Assembly: GCA_029721515.1 (NCBI GenBank) | Contig: CM056556.1 | Location: 10,126,098 to 10,190,097 of the forward strand | Reading direction: 5' to 3' | Length of the DNA stretch: 64,000 nt | Source of the DNA: Synanceia verrucosa | Taxonomy: Eukaryota > Chordata > Actinopteri > Perciformes > Synanceiidae | Shown here: positions 38,456 through 51,064 of the stretch, in pieces | How positions within the stretch are numbered: position 1 is the first letter of the stretch | Layout: each line of letters starts with the position of its first letter | The notes under the pieces: model-generated | Database searches by the model: none | What the model was told of the DNA's origin: nothing | The model's input: the letters and a program-made list of their open reading frames with translations, nothing else | Position numbers and translations under genes: made by a program

Positions 38456-40995
38456 GGGAAAGTGGACTGTGTGTGTAAGAGGAAGCACAAAGAAAATGAG
38501 GGAAAGGAAAAGTGCATTCATGCCCAAAAGCTGTTCGCTGTGGACTTCTGGATCAGACCCACTGTCACTGATGCATATGAGTTAATTTAGTATAATTTGT
38601 GTTAACTAATAATAAGCGCAGGCCACCCGTTGGCTCTATTTATAGAAACAGAGAAGCTGTCACATTGTTCATGGCCTCCCTTCCGACTGCCTCTGCTCTT
38701 CAACTGCATTTCCTCTCTTTTTTTAACTCTCCCTCTCTTCGTCCCTCTGCCCTCCTCTCTACTTTTTTTCATTGACATCACAAGATGGAACTGAACACGC
38801 AGCTCCTCCCAACAATCACAAACACTAATGAGCAGCTGCTCAGAGCAGTTTTGCAGGGCTGCTGGAGATTTGTTAGAGACAAACAGTAATAAGTGTACTC
38901 TGAACCCTGAGCCAGAGGGTGCAGAAATATTTTTGTAATTTTCTGTGTGTGTCAGTGTGTGTGTGTGCGTGTGTGTGTGAGTGTCAGCGGCCCACTCACA
39001 CATTGAAGAGGTTGAGTCCAATGCGGTAGAGGCGTTTGCGGTGTGTGTCTGTGGATAGAGTTGGCGAACGGCAGGAGGCTGGATCCTGGCAGCGATCCCT
39101 GGGCAAAGATACGACCAGGGCCTGCAGGGCCTCCGGGCTTGGCCCCCCAGGGATCGGCTGAGGATGAGTGTAGTGGTACTGCTGGTACTGGGTGTAAATC
39201 TGAGCAGGTTGCTGGTTAGACTGGGCTGAGGTGGAGATAGAGGTGGAGGTAGAAGTGGATGTAGACCCCAGTCTGTCTGAGCCACTCTCCCCCTCCATTC
39301 CTCCTCCTAGAGCCGGCACTGATGAGCCCCTCCTGGAGCCTGGATCAGCTATTTCCAGCTCCTCACTAGGAGGAGGTGCAGGAAACTCTGGCTCCTCTGC
39401 TACTTGACCGTCTCCTCCTCCAGCCATCCCGCTCACTGAAGTCTTCCTGCTGCCCGGCTCTCCTCTGCCTGAATTGCCCAGAGATGTGGTAGTTGTGGTT
39501 GTGGCAGAGGAGATGGTGTAGGAGCTATTGCTGTCGATATGAACGGTGACGTCCCTGAAGGCCATGAGCAACGAGCTGGCACTGCGGGGCAGACAAGCGC
39601 TCTCTGCTGCTGCACGAAGGGCCCCGGGGTCCATCAGTAGCCCCTTCCCATCTCCACCTTCAGACAAGCTCCAACCACGAAGGGCATCATCAATTGACTG
39701 GGCCAGGGAGTGAAGCTGCAAATGTAATCATAAAAATATGCTTCAAAATAAAGATTTAATAAGGTCAAGAGACTTGATTCATGTGTGGAAAAGTTTCAGC
39801 AGATAGTATTCACATGACACTGCCTATAAAGCCAGAGGAGCCAGCCAATGAAGCAGATCTATCCATGTTGCTCAGTCTGTGCTTGGGTGAGGGTAGAATG
39901 GATTGTAATTTTGATCAAAATTTCATGGTAATCCATTGAATTGTTAAAGCAGGGTTCCCTGTGCGTCATCATTTTGTATCCCTATATACTGTAAAACCTG
40001 AAATTAAAACACTCACCTGTTCAGAGAAGCAGTCCTCCAGCTGTGTGAGTGTTTGACCAGGGGGTTGGCATGGGGCTGGGCCAGGGGCAGGAGGGGGTCC
40101 AGCTGCTGGGGCTGATGCAGGAGAAGGCGGCAGAGAGGTGGAGCGACACGGGGGAGGAGGAGGAGTTTTGGAGCGTAAAGGTATCTGTCCTCCTCCAGGA
40201 TGCAGACTGTAACTGTGTCTCTGGGCTGTGTTCCGGTTTCGGCCTGAAGGACTGGGATGCCGCAGGGAGATCCGGCGGGGTAACTTGCTCTCTGACAGAG
40301 AGTTGCGGATCTTCTGGAAGTTTTTGCTGAGCTGGTACTGACGGAAAGCCGTCTGGATACGACGGGCTGCTCGTCTCGCAATGAGATGCCCTCCATATTT
40401 CTGCTCCAACTCTTCTATCTGGGGATAGGAGGCGAGTGAGGGGGAGTGAGTTTAAATATCAAACATGTTTACAAGTCTCTGAAACCCACTGCAAGAGTCA
40501 TATTGCAAAGCACACAGCAACCACTGAAAAATATTTATTCATCCACAAGCAGGCAAATATCAAGATGCCATTTTGTGCCCATGTCTGCAAAAGATCAAAA
40601 GAATTTGAGTCATGAAATGCACACTCACACCGTTCTTCCTAGAAGTATCCTTCTTACTTATCTGTCCACTCTTTTAAAACTGGCGAGGGTTTATGGCATT
40701 AGAGCCAAAGTAAACATCATCTATCATCATTCAGCTGCTAATACTGGCTGAAGGGCCAATGCAAGGAGGATGGATGGGCTGTGACAAAGGTGATTTTGAG
40801 AAAATGAATAGAAAAGTAAACACCCTCACAAGCCTATTTCTGTTCCGTTTGTTGGCAGAGCAGCTCAGCCCAAAATCTCAGCTTCCTCCAGAATTTTGCC
40901 CTCCTATATTTCCAGCAAAAAGGAGACAGAGGGGGAGTGGGAGGTGAGCGAAGAAGAGACAGAGAGGGAGAAAAAGGAGGACAGCCACACATGTG

Positions 40996-41046
<51 letters not shown>

Positions 41047-41392
41047 GTGTGTGTGTGTGTCGGCTGCTCACAGGAGCCCACAAAAAGTGTGTGTACACAC
41101 ACACACACACTGCAGCAGCAATAGCAGTATAGCAACAGCAGACCCTTCAGCAATTTGGTATGAGAAATAAAGACATCTCCAGCCGCCAGAAGCAGTTATT
41201 AGCTGTTACCATGACAACCTGGCATCTTTCGCATTGCTGTCGCTGTGGCAGCGGAATCACTGGTGTTCATTTCCATGTCGACACAACAGACAGAAATAGA
41301 TCTGAATGGGAATCTTTTTTTGTCACGCAAGACACAATGTCAAATGATCATCCTTCACGCACCGCCTCACGCTAAAACAGGTGGAGGAGTCA

Positions 41393-41423
<31 letters not shown>

Positions 41424-44241
41424 AAGGACATACCTGTTTGTTCTTATTCTCCAGGCTGATCTCGTACTCGCTGGGTCCCTCTCTTTTGGTCCCCTCTACT
41501 TCCTGTCCACCTCCAGAGGATGGCCCATCCTCCAGGCTCAACATCTGTCCACTGCCAGGGAAATAAAATACAGAAAGCTATCAGTCCTCCCTACTGACCT
41601 CCAAGACTGTGCCATGAACACAATGGCAGGTCATCAACTAAGCAGAGTGTGAAGAGGTTTATGGGGAAGCAGCGAGTTGGGAGTGATATGTGGCCGAGGT
41701 GGCTCAGTTTATGGGTCCCATCCTATTTGGTCAGATTTGTGGCTTCAGTGCAGGTTGTGAAACTCAGGATGTATGATCATGAAAGTGATAGCTTCTTTTA
41801 AACCTGATTGTCTAAAATCATTCACTCCTTTACTAATTTACTCTGGGACTGCAAGCATCAATATTGTTATTGTCAGTTAATTTGTCAAATACGCTCAACA
41901 CAAAACAACTCAAAGATACACAAACAGCAAATTTCGCCACATTTGAATCCTAAACGATTAATCAATTATCAAACAATACGGACAATTAATTTCCTAGTAA
42001 TCAACTGATCCATTGGTTCCAAACTTTTTTTTTGGAACATATCGTTATTAGAAATTATGCATGCAGGATGTGCGATTTACATTCAGTCACAATAAAAATT
42101 AAATATACATGTAAAGGAAGGAAGGAAAAAATACATACATACACATAAACAATTTTGCCTTTAGATCAGTATCTTAGATATTCTATGGGTAGAAGGTCAA
42201 AAATGATCTTGTGTCACTCAGAAACTGTGGTTTATTTGAGATCCATTTTAGTAGTATTCTCTTACGTACATTCAGCAATTTCTTCCTATAATTTTGCTTA
42301 ACTCTTTGAGTGCCATCGATGTATATACTGTACAGTATATGTGTTTTTTCGACAGCAGGCCCAAGAGGGTGCTCTTGCACAGCCTGTGAGTAATGTTGGG
42401 GCTTCTGGGATTTGTAGTTGGGACATAAAGAGTTATAAATATACGCCACAGAGATCAAAGCAGGAAGTGGAGATGATCACGATTAGAGAGCAAAACGGAC
42501 AGAATTTGGACAAAAAGTAATTTTGATGGGAGTGGCCTCTACCTCTGATAAAACACATACAGAACAAGGTAAAAATGAATTATTTTTTAGAAGCCTGTCT
42601 GAGGAGGTGAAACTGTGCAGTGAAGCACAGATTGTCGAAACGTCTGAATGGTTATGTGCAGCAGAATTTAGTTTTTCTACTTGTGTGTTTCAGATTCATC
42701 TTGTGAGAATTATTGAGGGTACTTTATAGTGCAGAGATCATCGGCAGGCACTGCCAACTTCACAACACTTAAACGACACTGTTGGCAGATCCAGATGTGT
42801 TTTGGCAAACTAATGCAAAATCAATGCACATTTTGTGCACGAGAAAGCTGACGTGTTGCCGTAATTTGGATGAACATTTCTGTGGAAGCTGTGATGATAA
42901 GTACAACTGATGTATTTATTTAGAAATGAAATTACTATTTTATACCATACTCTATGTACGGCTGCTGCTAATGTTACAGCATAATAGGAGAATAAGTCAA
43001 TGAAGTCATTTACGCATTCAAATAAAAACACTGGAGGCAAAGCAAAACAATAAGCGACTGACTATCACATCCTCAAAGTCAAACATAACTGGCAGAAAAA
43101 CTAGGGAAATAAATCAAGGAAATCTCCACACAAACAATAACTTAAATAACACGGCAGCAGCTGGAAGCAAAAACAAAATAAACATACATTTGAGCGCTGC
43201 TTGAATCTGACTCACAACAAAGCCACCCCTCATATCCTCCATCCTCATAATCCCAGGTCCTGTCCACAGATGGAACTATGTTTTTTATGTGACAGCATTA
43301 TTGAAATTCTGTGAAAGTCATGTTAGGATTACCTAAGCAAATTGTCATGACACAGCAGAAAATGCCCTTTTTTACCAAAGTTCAGCTGTGGACAACTTCA
43401 GCATTTTGGTAAAATGATGGAGTGCAAAAAATGTAGTGTGTCATCACACCATCTCTGAAAGATCCAAAACACTGCCAATCAGCACCTTTTATATAGCTAC
43501 ACTGGACTGATGTAAGCATAGAGTATGATCGCACCCTAAGAGCTTTTATAATGGTGTGCAATTATGAGTGTGTGTGTGCGTGTGTGTGCATGATGTTGTG
43601 TGCTTGTGCAATCTTTCTTCCACCCAGATAATGCTTACCGTTATAATTTTTACACAAAGGGGACCAGTGCAAAACAGTACTGGGGAGACTAAAGAGCCTG
43701 CTCATGGATAAATAATGAGTGCATCACTAAAGTTCCTCTTTGTTTTCTTTGATTGCTGTGAAAGCAAAATAGTCTAAAAGTCAGACCTAGGACCAGAAAA
43801 GCTTGGTCGTATCTTTAAATGGGATAAAGTTTGTGAGAAATAGAGAGAGAAAAACGGGTAAGAGAGTGGAACCAGAGGCTGAGATAGCCAGAGAGAGGAA
43901 ACAGGAAGATATCGACAGTGTTGGTGCGTGCATGCTGGAGGCTGTCTCTATCAAAAACTCTATTAAAACACTGCCATGCCCCAGCACTGCATCAGAATAC
44001 ATTAGAGTACATTAGAATACATCAGAGGATTTAAAAGCAAGAGTCGAGCTATTAATGCATCTGGAAAGCAAAAGCCTCCATAATGATATGGGCGCTATAT
44101 CCCTCCCATCTCACCCTCTCTCACCCACACACCAAGCACACACTCCTACTCCCCTCGCATGTATGATGTCATGGTGGAAGAGAAATGAACATCTGTCAAA
44201 TCTCATCTCTCAAGGTCCCTCAGAGACTTACAGTACTGGGC

Positions 44242-44305
<64 letters not shown>

Positions 44306-47217
44306 AGAGGAAAAAATGTACGGCAGGTTAGGCTAGAGGCGGATCTCATGACATCTCTTGGGAGGATTTCGTGCTCTGATGGATTCAGCGGATGACAGTG
44401 AGTGTGTAGAGGTGGTGCGTTTGCAGCCTCCACACACACACATGTGAAGATAATAGTTAACTATGGTGATACACAGCTCCTCTACCTTTCATCATCTCGG
44501 GTGGGTGTCCACCACTGCTGTGCCATTCTCGTCCAATCAGACTTATGTGGGTGTGTATGATGACTGTGAAGGCATCAGATCAGAGAAAGGAGAGGGATTC
44601 CAGACAGACAGATGGTGATATTCATAAAAACAGAATGAGAGAGAGAGATACTTGATAAGGAAGGATGAGATAGAAATGAACAGACAGATGAGTAATGAGT
44701 AGTGATGCATAGAAAAACAAACAACATCAGAGGGGAAGATATAGCAGCAGATGAAAAGACAGAAAAAGTAGACATGACTGGGAAAGACTGGAAATACAAA
44801 CAGAAATAACATACAGCAATCATTGAGAAACATGACAAAATTAACGTCTGAGAGTTCCACAACAGAGCTCTGCTCATCTGTCCAACCGTGCCCGAGAGAA
44901 GAGTCATGCCTTCACACACACCACGCAGAAATTATGAACAAACTCATACAACAAACAGACAAGCTGCCCCCGCAGAAACAGACGGCCAAGTGGCAACAGT
45001 AGATCCTCAAAGTTATATTCTCCAGTTACTATGGTAGTGGTAGTTGTTGCGTCATTACTGGGTTGCTATGGGCACTTTTATAGTGACAACATCAGTTAAC
45101 TTCCCCTTCACTCTCACTCTCCTTCTCTCTATATGTGAATCACCCTTGAGGCTGGAAGATCTATAGGTTTTTACAGAACATTTAACATTCTTACTGTAAC
45201 CCCAGGCTCCACACATCCATAAATACCTCAATTCACGCTTATTCATAAAGAGCTGTGCACGCACTACCAAGCATGATTAAAAGCCTGGGTGTAGCTGATG
45301 ACACATGAAGAGAGTATGTATGTATACAGAGATTTTTCAATGGTTGAAAGAGCACAACTGTGGGAGGAAAAACTGCAGAGACAAACATGGGAATAACAGT
45401 ATCAGTGATTGGCGTGACTCGGTCTTACCCGGATGAGCCGGCGGTGTCAGCCTCCGGATGTTCAGGGGCGGGGCAGCAAAACTGATGCAGCACGGTCTCA
45501 CTCCTGAAGGGCAGACGAGAGACAGGAGTAGAGGTAAGCAACAGGGAAAGGACAGAGGAGAGGCAGACAGCACTGGAAGGACAGCTTGTCATTCAGTAGT
45601 TATTGGCTGTTTCTGGGTGTTTGCCTTGTATCCATATTGCTTCTTTTGTTCATTCTTAGTCTAACATCCCTAAAGATGCTGAAAAGGCTCTCATTAGACT
45701 CTTCTGGATTATTTCCATGGGTTCTGTTCACAGTTTGCCACTGATCCTGGGGTAAATACCCTATGTAGGTCAATTCAAGGCTGAGGATGCTTAGATTGAG
45801 TGTTGAGAGTATTTACAGTATAATTGTGTGTCCGAATGTGCTTATTTATGCCTCCTCCTCTCCAATTCATCAGATCTGTGGTGATTTAGCAGAATTCCCA
45901 AAGCCGAGGAAATCTGGACAGATGGTTATTCCAGCTCTGTTTCCTGCTCTCCTCTTAAGTTCGCCTCTCTCGTTTCTCTCTCATACATTTTACATTGTCA
46001 TTCATATTTTAGGCATTTCGTTGGTGCGCTTATCTGAAGCAATTTAGAGTGAAAAAGAACAAAAACAAGTCATATTGCGTTCAGTGCAGGATACCTTCCA
46101 TCGACACAAAATAAGCATGACCACGACTAAATACATTTTTTTCATAATTTATAATTTCATGAATCTCTTTTTTAGGAGCTGTGGGTAGCTGAAAGTGAAT
46201 TTCGGTGGCTATGCTACACTAAGGCTGCAGACCTAGGCTCAGCATTTTGCTCATGACAGAGACCCACAGTGACAGGCAGTCAGTGTCAGTGCGAGGCTTA
46301 GAGTGACAGTCTAAGCTATAAAAAGCTACCTTTTCACAGCAACTTCCATTAAGACTTTAAGGGACGCTGATGTTTTTTTCATTATCTCTGATCAACACAG
46401 TTGGTTTTTATGAATAATACTCCTCCTTCTGTTGTAACACCTACTCCACCACTCACACTGCTTCTACACACACACACACACACACACACTCACACACACA
46501 CACACACAAACTGTACAAACATACTGTACATGAATCATTTGTTCTGTATTTAGCGGCATTTACTCTGCTGTGGTTCTTTATCCTGGACCTTAGACTTTTG
46601 AGAGCCTCTTTTGAGCTCCAGGTGGGGCATTTGTGTCAAATATCTTCCTTTATTGATTAATTATTGAGAAATTTGCAGTCATTCTCTCAGTAGCCAGGCT
46701 ACTTCTTTCTTTTACAGCTCCCAAAAATCTTTTTCAGTACATCTAATGTCTTCATTTCCTCTAAAAATCAAAAACAAGACCAGAGCCAGATGACACATAA
46801 AATCCATAATACATCACTTGTAATCAGTTACACATCGATCACCCAGACTGTCATACACTGATCCACCTACTGATCCTTATCAAACAGTATATTAAATGTT
46901 TTAGAATACACAGACTAAACTTAAACTTAACTTCATTTCTTCTAGTCCAAAATTCATTCAAAGCCATCCATTCAATCACTTTTTTGTAACATACTGGGTT
47001 AAAATGAATCAAACCCATAAATATGTGCAATACGAATGTGCAGGAGTTCACCTCCGAAGTGTTGTAGGTTGTGGGGATCACAAGGTCAAACTAGTTTCAC
47101 ATGATGCACACCTGGCTGACAGGTGGGCAATAAACTTTAGGGCCAAGAAGAGCTGAATTGTTTTGTCAGACTGATATAAAACTGTTCAACCCTGAGGAAG
47201 AGGCCAGTCTGTTTTGG

Positions 47218-47263
<46 letters not shown>

Positions 47264-47386
47264 TCTCAACGGGTCAGTCCATCTGTCTGTACAAGACACA
47301 CACATAACGGCCATCCGCCTCAAACAACACTTACAAAGAGAACAGGTGAATATTTCAACAGTACATGCCTCCTGCTGTCGGCCCAT

Positions 47387-47438
<52 letters not shown>

Positions 47439-47957
47439 CCCCATCCTCCCTCACACCATCCCTCATCTCTGTCCTGCTTTGTAAGAGTGCTTTAAATGCA
47501 ACGCTTTTCATCAGCCAGTATCCAGCCGAGAGTGTAAGGAAAGAGGAGGCTTGACACGAAGTAAGATCAGCTCCATTTGGACTCAAAACGTTGCCAGTAC
47601 ATTGTGTGCACTGTTCTCTGCGCCACAGCGTTCCCCTCTGTCGTCCAACCTATCTTTTTAACCGCAAGCAAGATAGACACATTGAGCAGAAAGCTACCCC
47701 AAATGCACCGTTTTTATCATCTCTGTTTTGGTCTCTTGCTGTATACCCCCCCATCTCTCTCAGCCTCCTCCTCTCTCTCTGGTCTGCGCCAATGTCAGCC
47801 TCAAGCTCCTTCCTCTAGACACCTCCAAGGGCTCCATCAAAGACAACGACTGAACATGCATCCCTCTCTCTTTCTATCTTTCTGCCTTTCTTTCTCCTGA
47901 GAATGGCTGATTACTGTTCGCTCCATGGGCTAAGTGGGGCAGATAGGAGGCTCAGCT

Positions 47958-48006
<49 letters not shown>

Positions 48007-48341
48007 TGCCCCCCCCCCCATGGCACACGTACACATGCTGTGGCAACAGTGACAACAATGCAAAGCACACTCACAATCTTCACAGCCAACCATGCACAAC
48101 CCACTAGTCATTTATCTGTAGGAGCAAATATAAGTTGGCTTCATATAAAGTTAGATAAACATTCAGATAAATGAATGAAAGTGTAGATGGTGACATGCTG
48201 TGACACAGTAACATGCTGACACACACAAGTCACAACAGAAAAAAGTAGAGGGTGGATCTGATCTCAAGTCATCTGCAGACAGGATGCAGCAGGCAATGAC
48301 AGGAAGGTGAATCCTCTAAAAATGCAAGTAAAAGCCCCCCC

Positions 48342-48389
<48 letters not shown>

Positions 48390-48763
48390 CCCTTGTCTGG
48401 CCTCCTAGAAGCAAAACTACTAATTTGATGCTGTGTGATCCAGAGCGATGTAAAATCAATGGACAGGTGAAGGTGCAAGGTTGCATTCAAGGTCAATCAG
48501 TGGCTGTAGGAACAAGAAGGCCATATAATAAACCCCACGCGTGCCGTGCTGCCTGAATAAACTGGTCGATGGCTCTGCTGTTTTCTCCCTACAGCTTTTA
48601 TAATAACAATTAATTTATTGCAATTCCCTCCCCAACAATTAAACTAATTTAAATTAAAAGAACAGTGGTGTTACACTGATTCCTGTCTCAAATAGTAACA
48701 AACATGCCGCAAGGTAGGTTCTCCAGAGCGTACAACTCCAGGCAAGATAGAAGAAAGCAACAG

Positions 48764-48808
<45 letters not shown>

Positions 48809-49074
48809 AATCATTCACTGTTGGATCAATATCAACAAATATTTTTTAATATACATGTATCCCCTTCTGCACTCCTCTGCTCCTCTCAAATCCTCCTCTC
48901 GTCTGAGTCGCTCCCATCAGTGGGGGTGGAGTCCCAGAGAGACCAATCAGGACTCCTGCTGGGATACAACTTATGAACTGAGCACACACAACGAGAAAAA
49001 AAAACAGAGAAAGATGGGGTTTCTCTCATTAGGTGATGTGCTGATGTGCTCTGGTGCCAAGCAGGGGGTGCTTT

Positions 49075-49106
<32 letters not shown>

Positions 49107-50220
49107 CACTTGTGTCTCATCTCACACATCAGAGGCCCAGAGGTCCCGTGAGAGTTCACAGATCCCATGCAATAATTAATAGTGAAACCAGCAGCACCAT
49201 GTCTCATCATCACACGTGAAGCTGCTCCTGTCTCGAGCTGACACTGACCACTGAACATTCAGAGACCATGTTTACAGCACGCGCGTACACACACACACAC
49301 AGGCCTACAGCTGTTTGTTATGTAATGATCCAGTGATGGGATCCAGTTTCTCATTTAAATAATCCACCTCTATCTATTCTAGCTCAGTCCCTCTCAGTCA
49401 CACTCAACAGAAAATTAGAAATTTGCAAGCTCCTTATTCATCAGCTTAATTAAACGCCTCTCAGTCTGCATCTCCATATTGTACAGTTTTAGGATGCACA
49501 AATACTGAGAAGGGTTGGAGTTTGACTGTTAAGATTATTGCACATGAAATGGGTGCACGCTATAGGTGGATGCTGCAGGAAATGCAGTAACAGGAGGTTT
49601 TATAATATATAATAGAAATATTTAGCCCAGCATATAGCCTATGGTTGGACTATTTTAGAGCAAACACACACAAACAAGCACATAACCTTTACTTACTCTG
49701 ATTTCCTGGCCAGAGCCAGGGATCGACACAGTGTTGTGGGGGTCATCGGAACCAAAGAGCGGCAGCTTTGGCAACTTCCGCCGTTTTCTGGGTCACTTTC
49801 AATCGGAGAAACCGTGGACGGGTCGGCCGGGACCAGCTGCATGTCCCCCGGGTCCATAGACTGGGGAGGTGACGGCTGGACCCCCGGAGCAGACTCGACC
49901 TGTGCTGGTGTTCCCGCATGGTCTGGCTCGCTTCCCGCACTGGTCTTGACCTGGGAGTCCTGAGGGTGGTGGTGTTGATGAAGACAGCTGGGGTCGGGAT
50001 GATGGTGATAGTGGTGATGGTAAGGATGCTGCTGTTGTACCCTGACGTCCCGCAGGTGCCTGTTCTCACCAATGAGCTCGTCAACACGCCGGTCTAGCTC
50101 CTCGATCCGGGAGCGCTGGGTCTGGATGAGACTCTGCTGGTTCTGGACGATGGTGGTGAGCTCCCGCAGGTACAGAATCGCCTGCACCGGGTTTTCCAGC
50201 AGACTGGAGCTCATCATCAT
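28182..50220 (-). CDS. iqsec3: IQ motif and Sec7 domain protein 3 (BRAG3), Arf GEF, complete coding region
   Basis: IQSEC3 activates Arf GTPases at the postsynaptic membrane, chiefly at inhibitory synapses. The 14 coding exons, in transcript order, are 49697-50220, 45429-45503, 41434-41551, 40017-40418, 39000-39715, 38190-38351, 36579-36701, 32682-32848, 31668-31807, 31430-31561, 31212-31311, 30460-30618, 29521-29567 and 28182-28601. They total 3285 nt (1094 aa; human is about 1182). Domain order: coiled coil (about 12-57), IQ motif (about 254-275), low-complexity linker, Sec7 (about 597-790), PH (about 800-935) and a proline-rich tail. It is IQSEC3 rather than IQSEC1 or 2 because of the N-terminus [17 protein letters not shown] and the [11 protein letters not shown] block. 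Teleosts may carry two copies; I cannot tell which this is. Whether further small exons exist in the long intron 1 is open. Confidence 0.93.
29521..31807 (-). other. iqsec3: iqsec3 exons 9-13: PH domain and following linker
   Basis: Exon 9 (31668-31807) encodes [20 protein letters not shown]. Exon 10 (31430-31561) encodes [15 protein letters not shown] and [10 protein letters not shown]. Exon 11 (31212-31311) encodes [20 protein letters not shown]. Exon 12 (30460-30618) encodes [20 protein letters not shown] and an acidic helix, [18 protein letters not shown]. Exon 13 (29521-29567) is short and encodes [15 protein letters not shown]. Together exons 9-12 build the atypical PH domain that follows Sec7 in BRAG proteins. 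Frames join without a break. Confidence 0.9.
34627..34943. mobile_element. Palindromic MITE in iqsec3 intron 7
   Basis: About 317 bp whose two halves are inverted copies. The left arm has GAGGTTATGTTTTCACCGGG and the right arm carries the complement, CCCAGTGAAAACATAACCTC. The arms continue inward (CAGATTTTGACGAAATTTTC against GAAAATTTC...ACGTCCG; AAACTGATTAATTTT against AAAATTAATCAGTTT). No ORF is present. This looks like a fold-back element of a type common in fish introns; the family name is not known to me. Confidence 0.7.
36799..36856. repeat. (TG)n microsatellite
   Basis: A TG run of about 58 bp in iqsec3 intron 6, about 100 bp upstream, in transcript sense, of the exon 7 acceptor. Confidence 0.95.
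38402..38453. repeat. (TG)n microsatellite
   Basis: A TG run of about 52 bp with one GC interruption, in iqsec3 intron 5, beginning about 50 bp from the exon 6 acceptor. It is a CA repeat in the transcript. Confidence 0.94.
39000..39715 (-). other. iqsec3: iqsec3 exon 5: low-complexity linker before Sec7
   Basis: A long exon of 238 codons starting [17 protein letters not shown], a conserved block, then Ser/Thr- and Pro/Gln-rich sequence including a short Ser-Thr alternating run (STSTSTSTS). It ends [15 protein letters not shown], the lead into Sec7. The sequence diverges strongly from mammals apart from its ends. It is probably disordered. Confidence 0.88.
40017..41551 (-). other. iqsec3: iqsec3 exons 3-4: IQ calmodulin-binding motif
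   Basis: Exon 3 (41434-41551) ends [13 protein letters not shown]. Exon 4 (40017-40418) continues [20 protein letters not shown] and [20 protein letters not shown], an IQ motif of the IQxxxRxxxx type expected to bind apo-calmodulin. It is followed by LPRRISLRH, a proline-rich segment and [13 protein letters not shown] run of five prolines lies in the middle of exon 4. Confidence 0.9.
40999..41060. repeat. (TG)n microsatellite
   Basis: A TG run of about 62 bp with one GC interruption in iqsec3 intron 3. Short CA runs follow at about 41096-41110 and 41399-41422. Confidence 0.95.
42298..42520 (+). mobile_element. Truncated TTAA-flanked MITE, copy C
   Basis: Lies in iqsec3 intron 2. It begins TTAACTCTTTGAGTGCCA and runs collinear with the first part of copy A (shared GCACAGCCTGTGAGTAAT-like, GGGCTTCTGGGA and AGAGAGCAAAACGGACA-like blocks). 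Homology is lost near 42520, so the right end is missing. Orientation is the same as copy A. Confidence 0.72.
44243..44303. repeat. (CA)n microsatellite
   Basis: A CA run of about 61 bp in iqsec3 intron 2. Confidence 0.95.
45429..45503 (-). other. iqsec3: iqsec3 exon 2: isolated 75-nt exon
   Basis: Bounded by a CTTCAG acceptor and a GTAAGA donor, phase 2 on both sides. It encodes [20 protein letters not shown], matching the [11 protein letters not shown] block that in human IQSEC3 lies between the coiled coil and the IQ motif. Skipping it would keep the frame, so it may be alternatively spliced. It is easy to miss because it sits in about 8 kb of intron. Confidence 0.85.
46466..46508. repeat. 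(CA)n microsatellite
   Basis: A CA run with one TC interruption in iqsec3 intron 1. Confidence 0.93.
47220..47434. repeat. (CA)n and (CT)n microsatellite cluster
   Basis: CA run at 47220-47259 and TC run at 47391-47434, both in iqsec3 intron 1. They create long artificial open frames of His-Thr, Ser-Leu or Arg-Glu repeats on either strand. Confidence 0.94.
47957..48001. repeat. (GA)n microsatellite
   Basis: A GA run of about 45 bp with one CA interruption in iqsec3 intron 1. Confidence 0.94.
48347..48387. repeat. (CA)n microsatellite
   Basis: A CA run of about 41 bp in iqsec3 intron 1. Confidence 0.94.
48765..48804. repeat. (CA)n microsatellite
   Basis: A CA run of about 40 bp in iqsec3 intron 1. 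Confidence 0.94.
49697..50220 (-). other. iqsec3: iqsec3 exon 1: start, coiled coil, His-rich run
   Basis: Three ATGs in a row (50220, 50217, 50214) begin the frame; the first is used here. Residues 12-57 form a coiled coil ([40 protein letters not shown]) like that used for BRAG3 self-association. A histidine-rich stretch follows (residues about 65-86). The donor is GTAAGT at 49691-49696. The frame stays open upstream to about 50607, but that stretch is mostly microsatellite translation and family proteins start near MESLLENP. Confidence 0.9.
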
Positions 50221-50410
50221 ACCCAAGACAAGAGGAGGGAAGACAAGCAGAGGGGAAAAAAGAAGCTGGACAGACGGATGGAGGACAGAGAGATGCAAAA
50301 TATCGGTGAGTGCGGATGAGAAGGTGTGATGTCCTTCCGTTCGCCTCCTCTTAATTCTCTTGTGGATGGAGATATGGAGCTGCACCGACCGAGCCTCCGC
50401 TTCTCTGGAC

Positions 50411-50413
<3 letters not shown>

Positions 50414-50475
<62 letters not shown>
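50414..50475. repeat. Compound (CT)n(CA)n microsatellite upstream of iqsec3
   Basis: About 31 bp of CT followed by about 31 bp of CA on the plus strand, roughly 195-255 bp upstream of the iqsec3 start codon. It probably lies in the 5' untranslated region or core promoter. Confidence 0.93.
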
Positions 50476-50478
<3 letters not shown>

Positions 50479-51064
50479 GCTGAGTGGTGCTGATGAGAGG
50501 AGCCAGATCCAGATGTGACAGGCAGGAGGGAGGAGAGGAGGAGAGGCGCTGGCATACGGATGCGTCATTACGCACATGCACGAGAACACTACAGAGCATG
50601 CATGCACCCTATAGGCTGTACCAGGTTCAGCACAGAGCCACGCTGCTTTACCTGATGTAGTACATATAAAATGTGAACATGCATATTAAAAAAAAATCTG
50701 AAAATTTCTTTCTAGTAAGATACATAACCCAGGCTATCCTACGACAGGGAGTATAGCTTTCTATTTTACTGATATACGAGCGTAATGATGATAATATATT
50801 TTTGTCTAATAAACATTTGTATAGCACATTTCTGTAGTGCAAGGTACCTTACATACAATTAAAATAAAATAGGACAATGGGAACAATTAGTTACTGAGAG
50901 AAGTCAGGCTTCTGAGAGAACCTGAAGGCAACACTGTGACTGTGGTCACGTGTTACAGAGATGCGGAAGTACAGAACCGTTGTTTTGCTAATCAGAAGCT
51001 TGGATGCTAGCTCTTATAGACTAGCTGCCACTTTCGGTTAGCCGTTAACAAGTAAACAACACCC
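50476..51064. promoter_or_regulatory. Candidate bidirectional promoter between iqsec3 and washc1
   Basis: The two start codons (50220 minus, 51065 plus) face away from each other with about 0.84 kb between them. The interval contains a CACGTG E-box at 50947-50952 and GCGGAAGT, a good ETS-type site, at 50963-50970, about 100 bp before the washc1 ATG. An ETS site without an evident TATA box fits a housekeeping gene such as washc1. Transcription start sites are not visible. Confidence 0.5.

Noticed and set aside
38602..39285. Minus-strand open frame of 227 codons overlapping iqsec3 exon 5
   Set aside because: It is a shifted-frame shadow of exon 5 joined to intron; the true frame is fixed by the FNV/NPERG join.
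44055..44336. Plus-strand frame ending in a His-Thr repeat
   Set aside because: Translated CA microsatellite in an intron.
50221..50607. Upstream extension of the iqsec3 first exon frame
   Set aside because: The frame is open, but it contains translated CT/CA repeats, and the family begins at SLLENP; the ATG cluster at 50214-50220 fits better.
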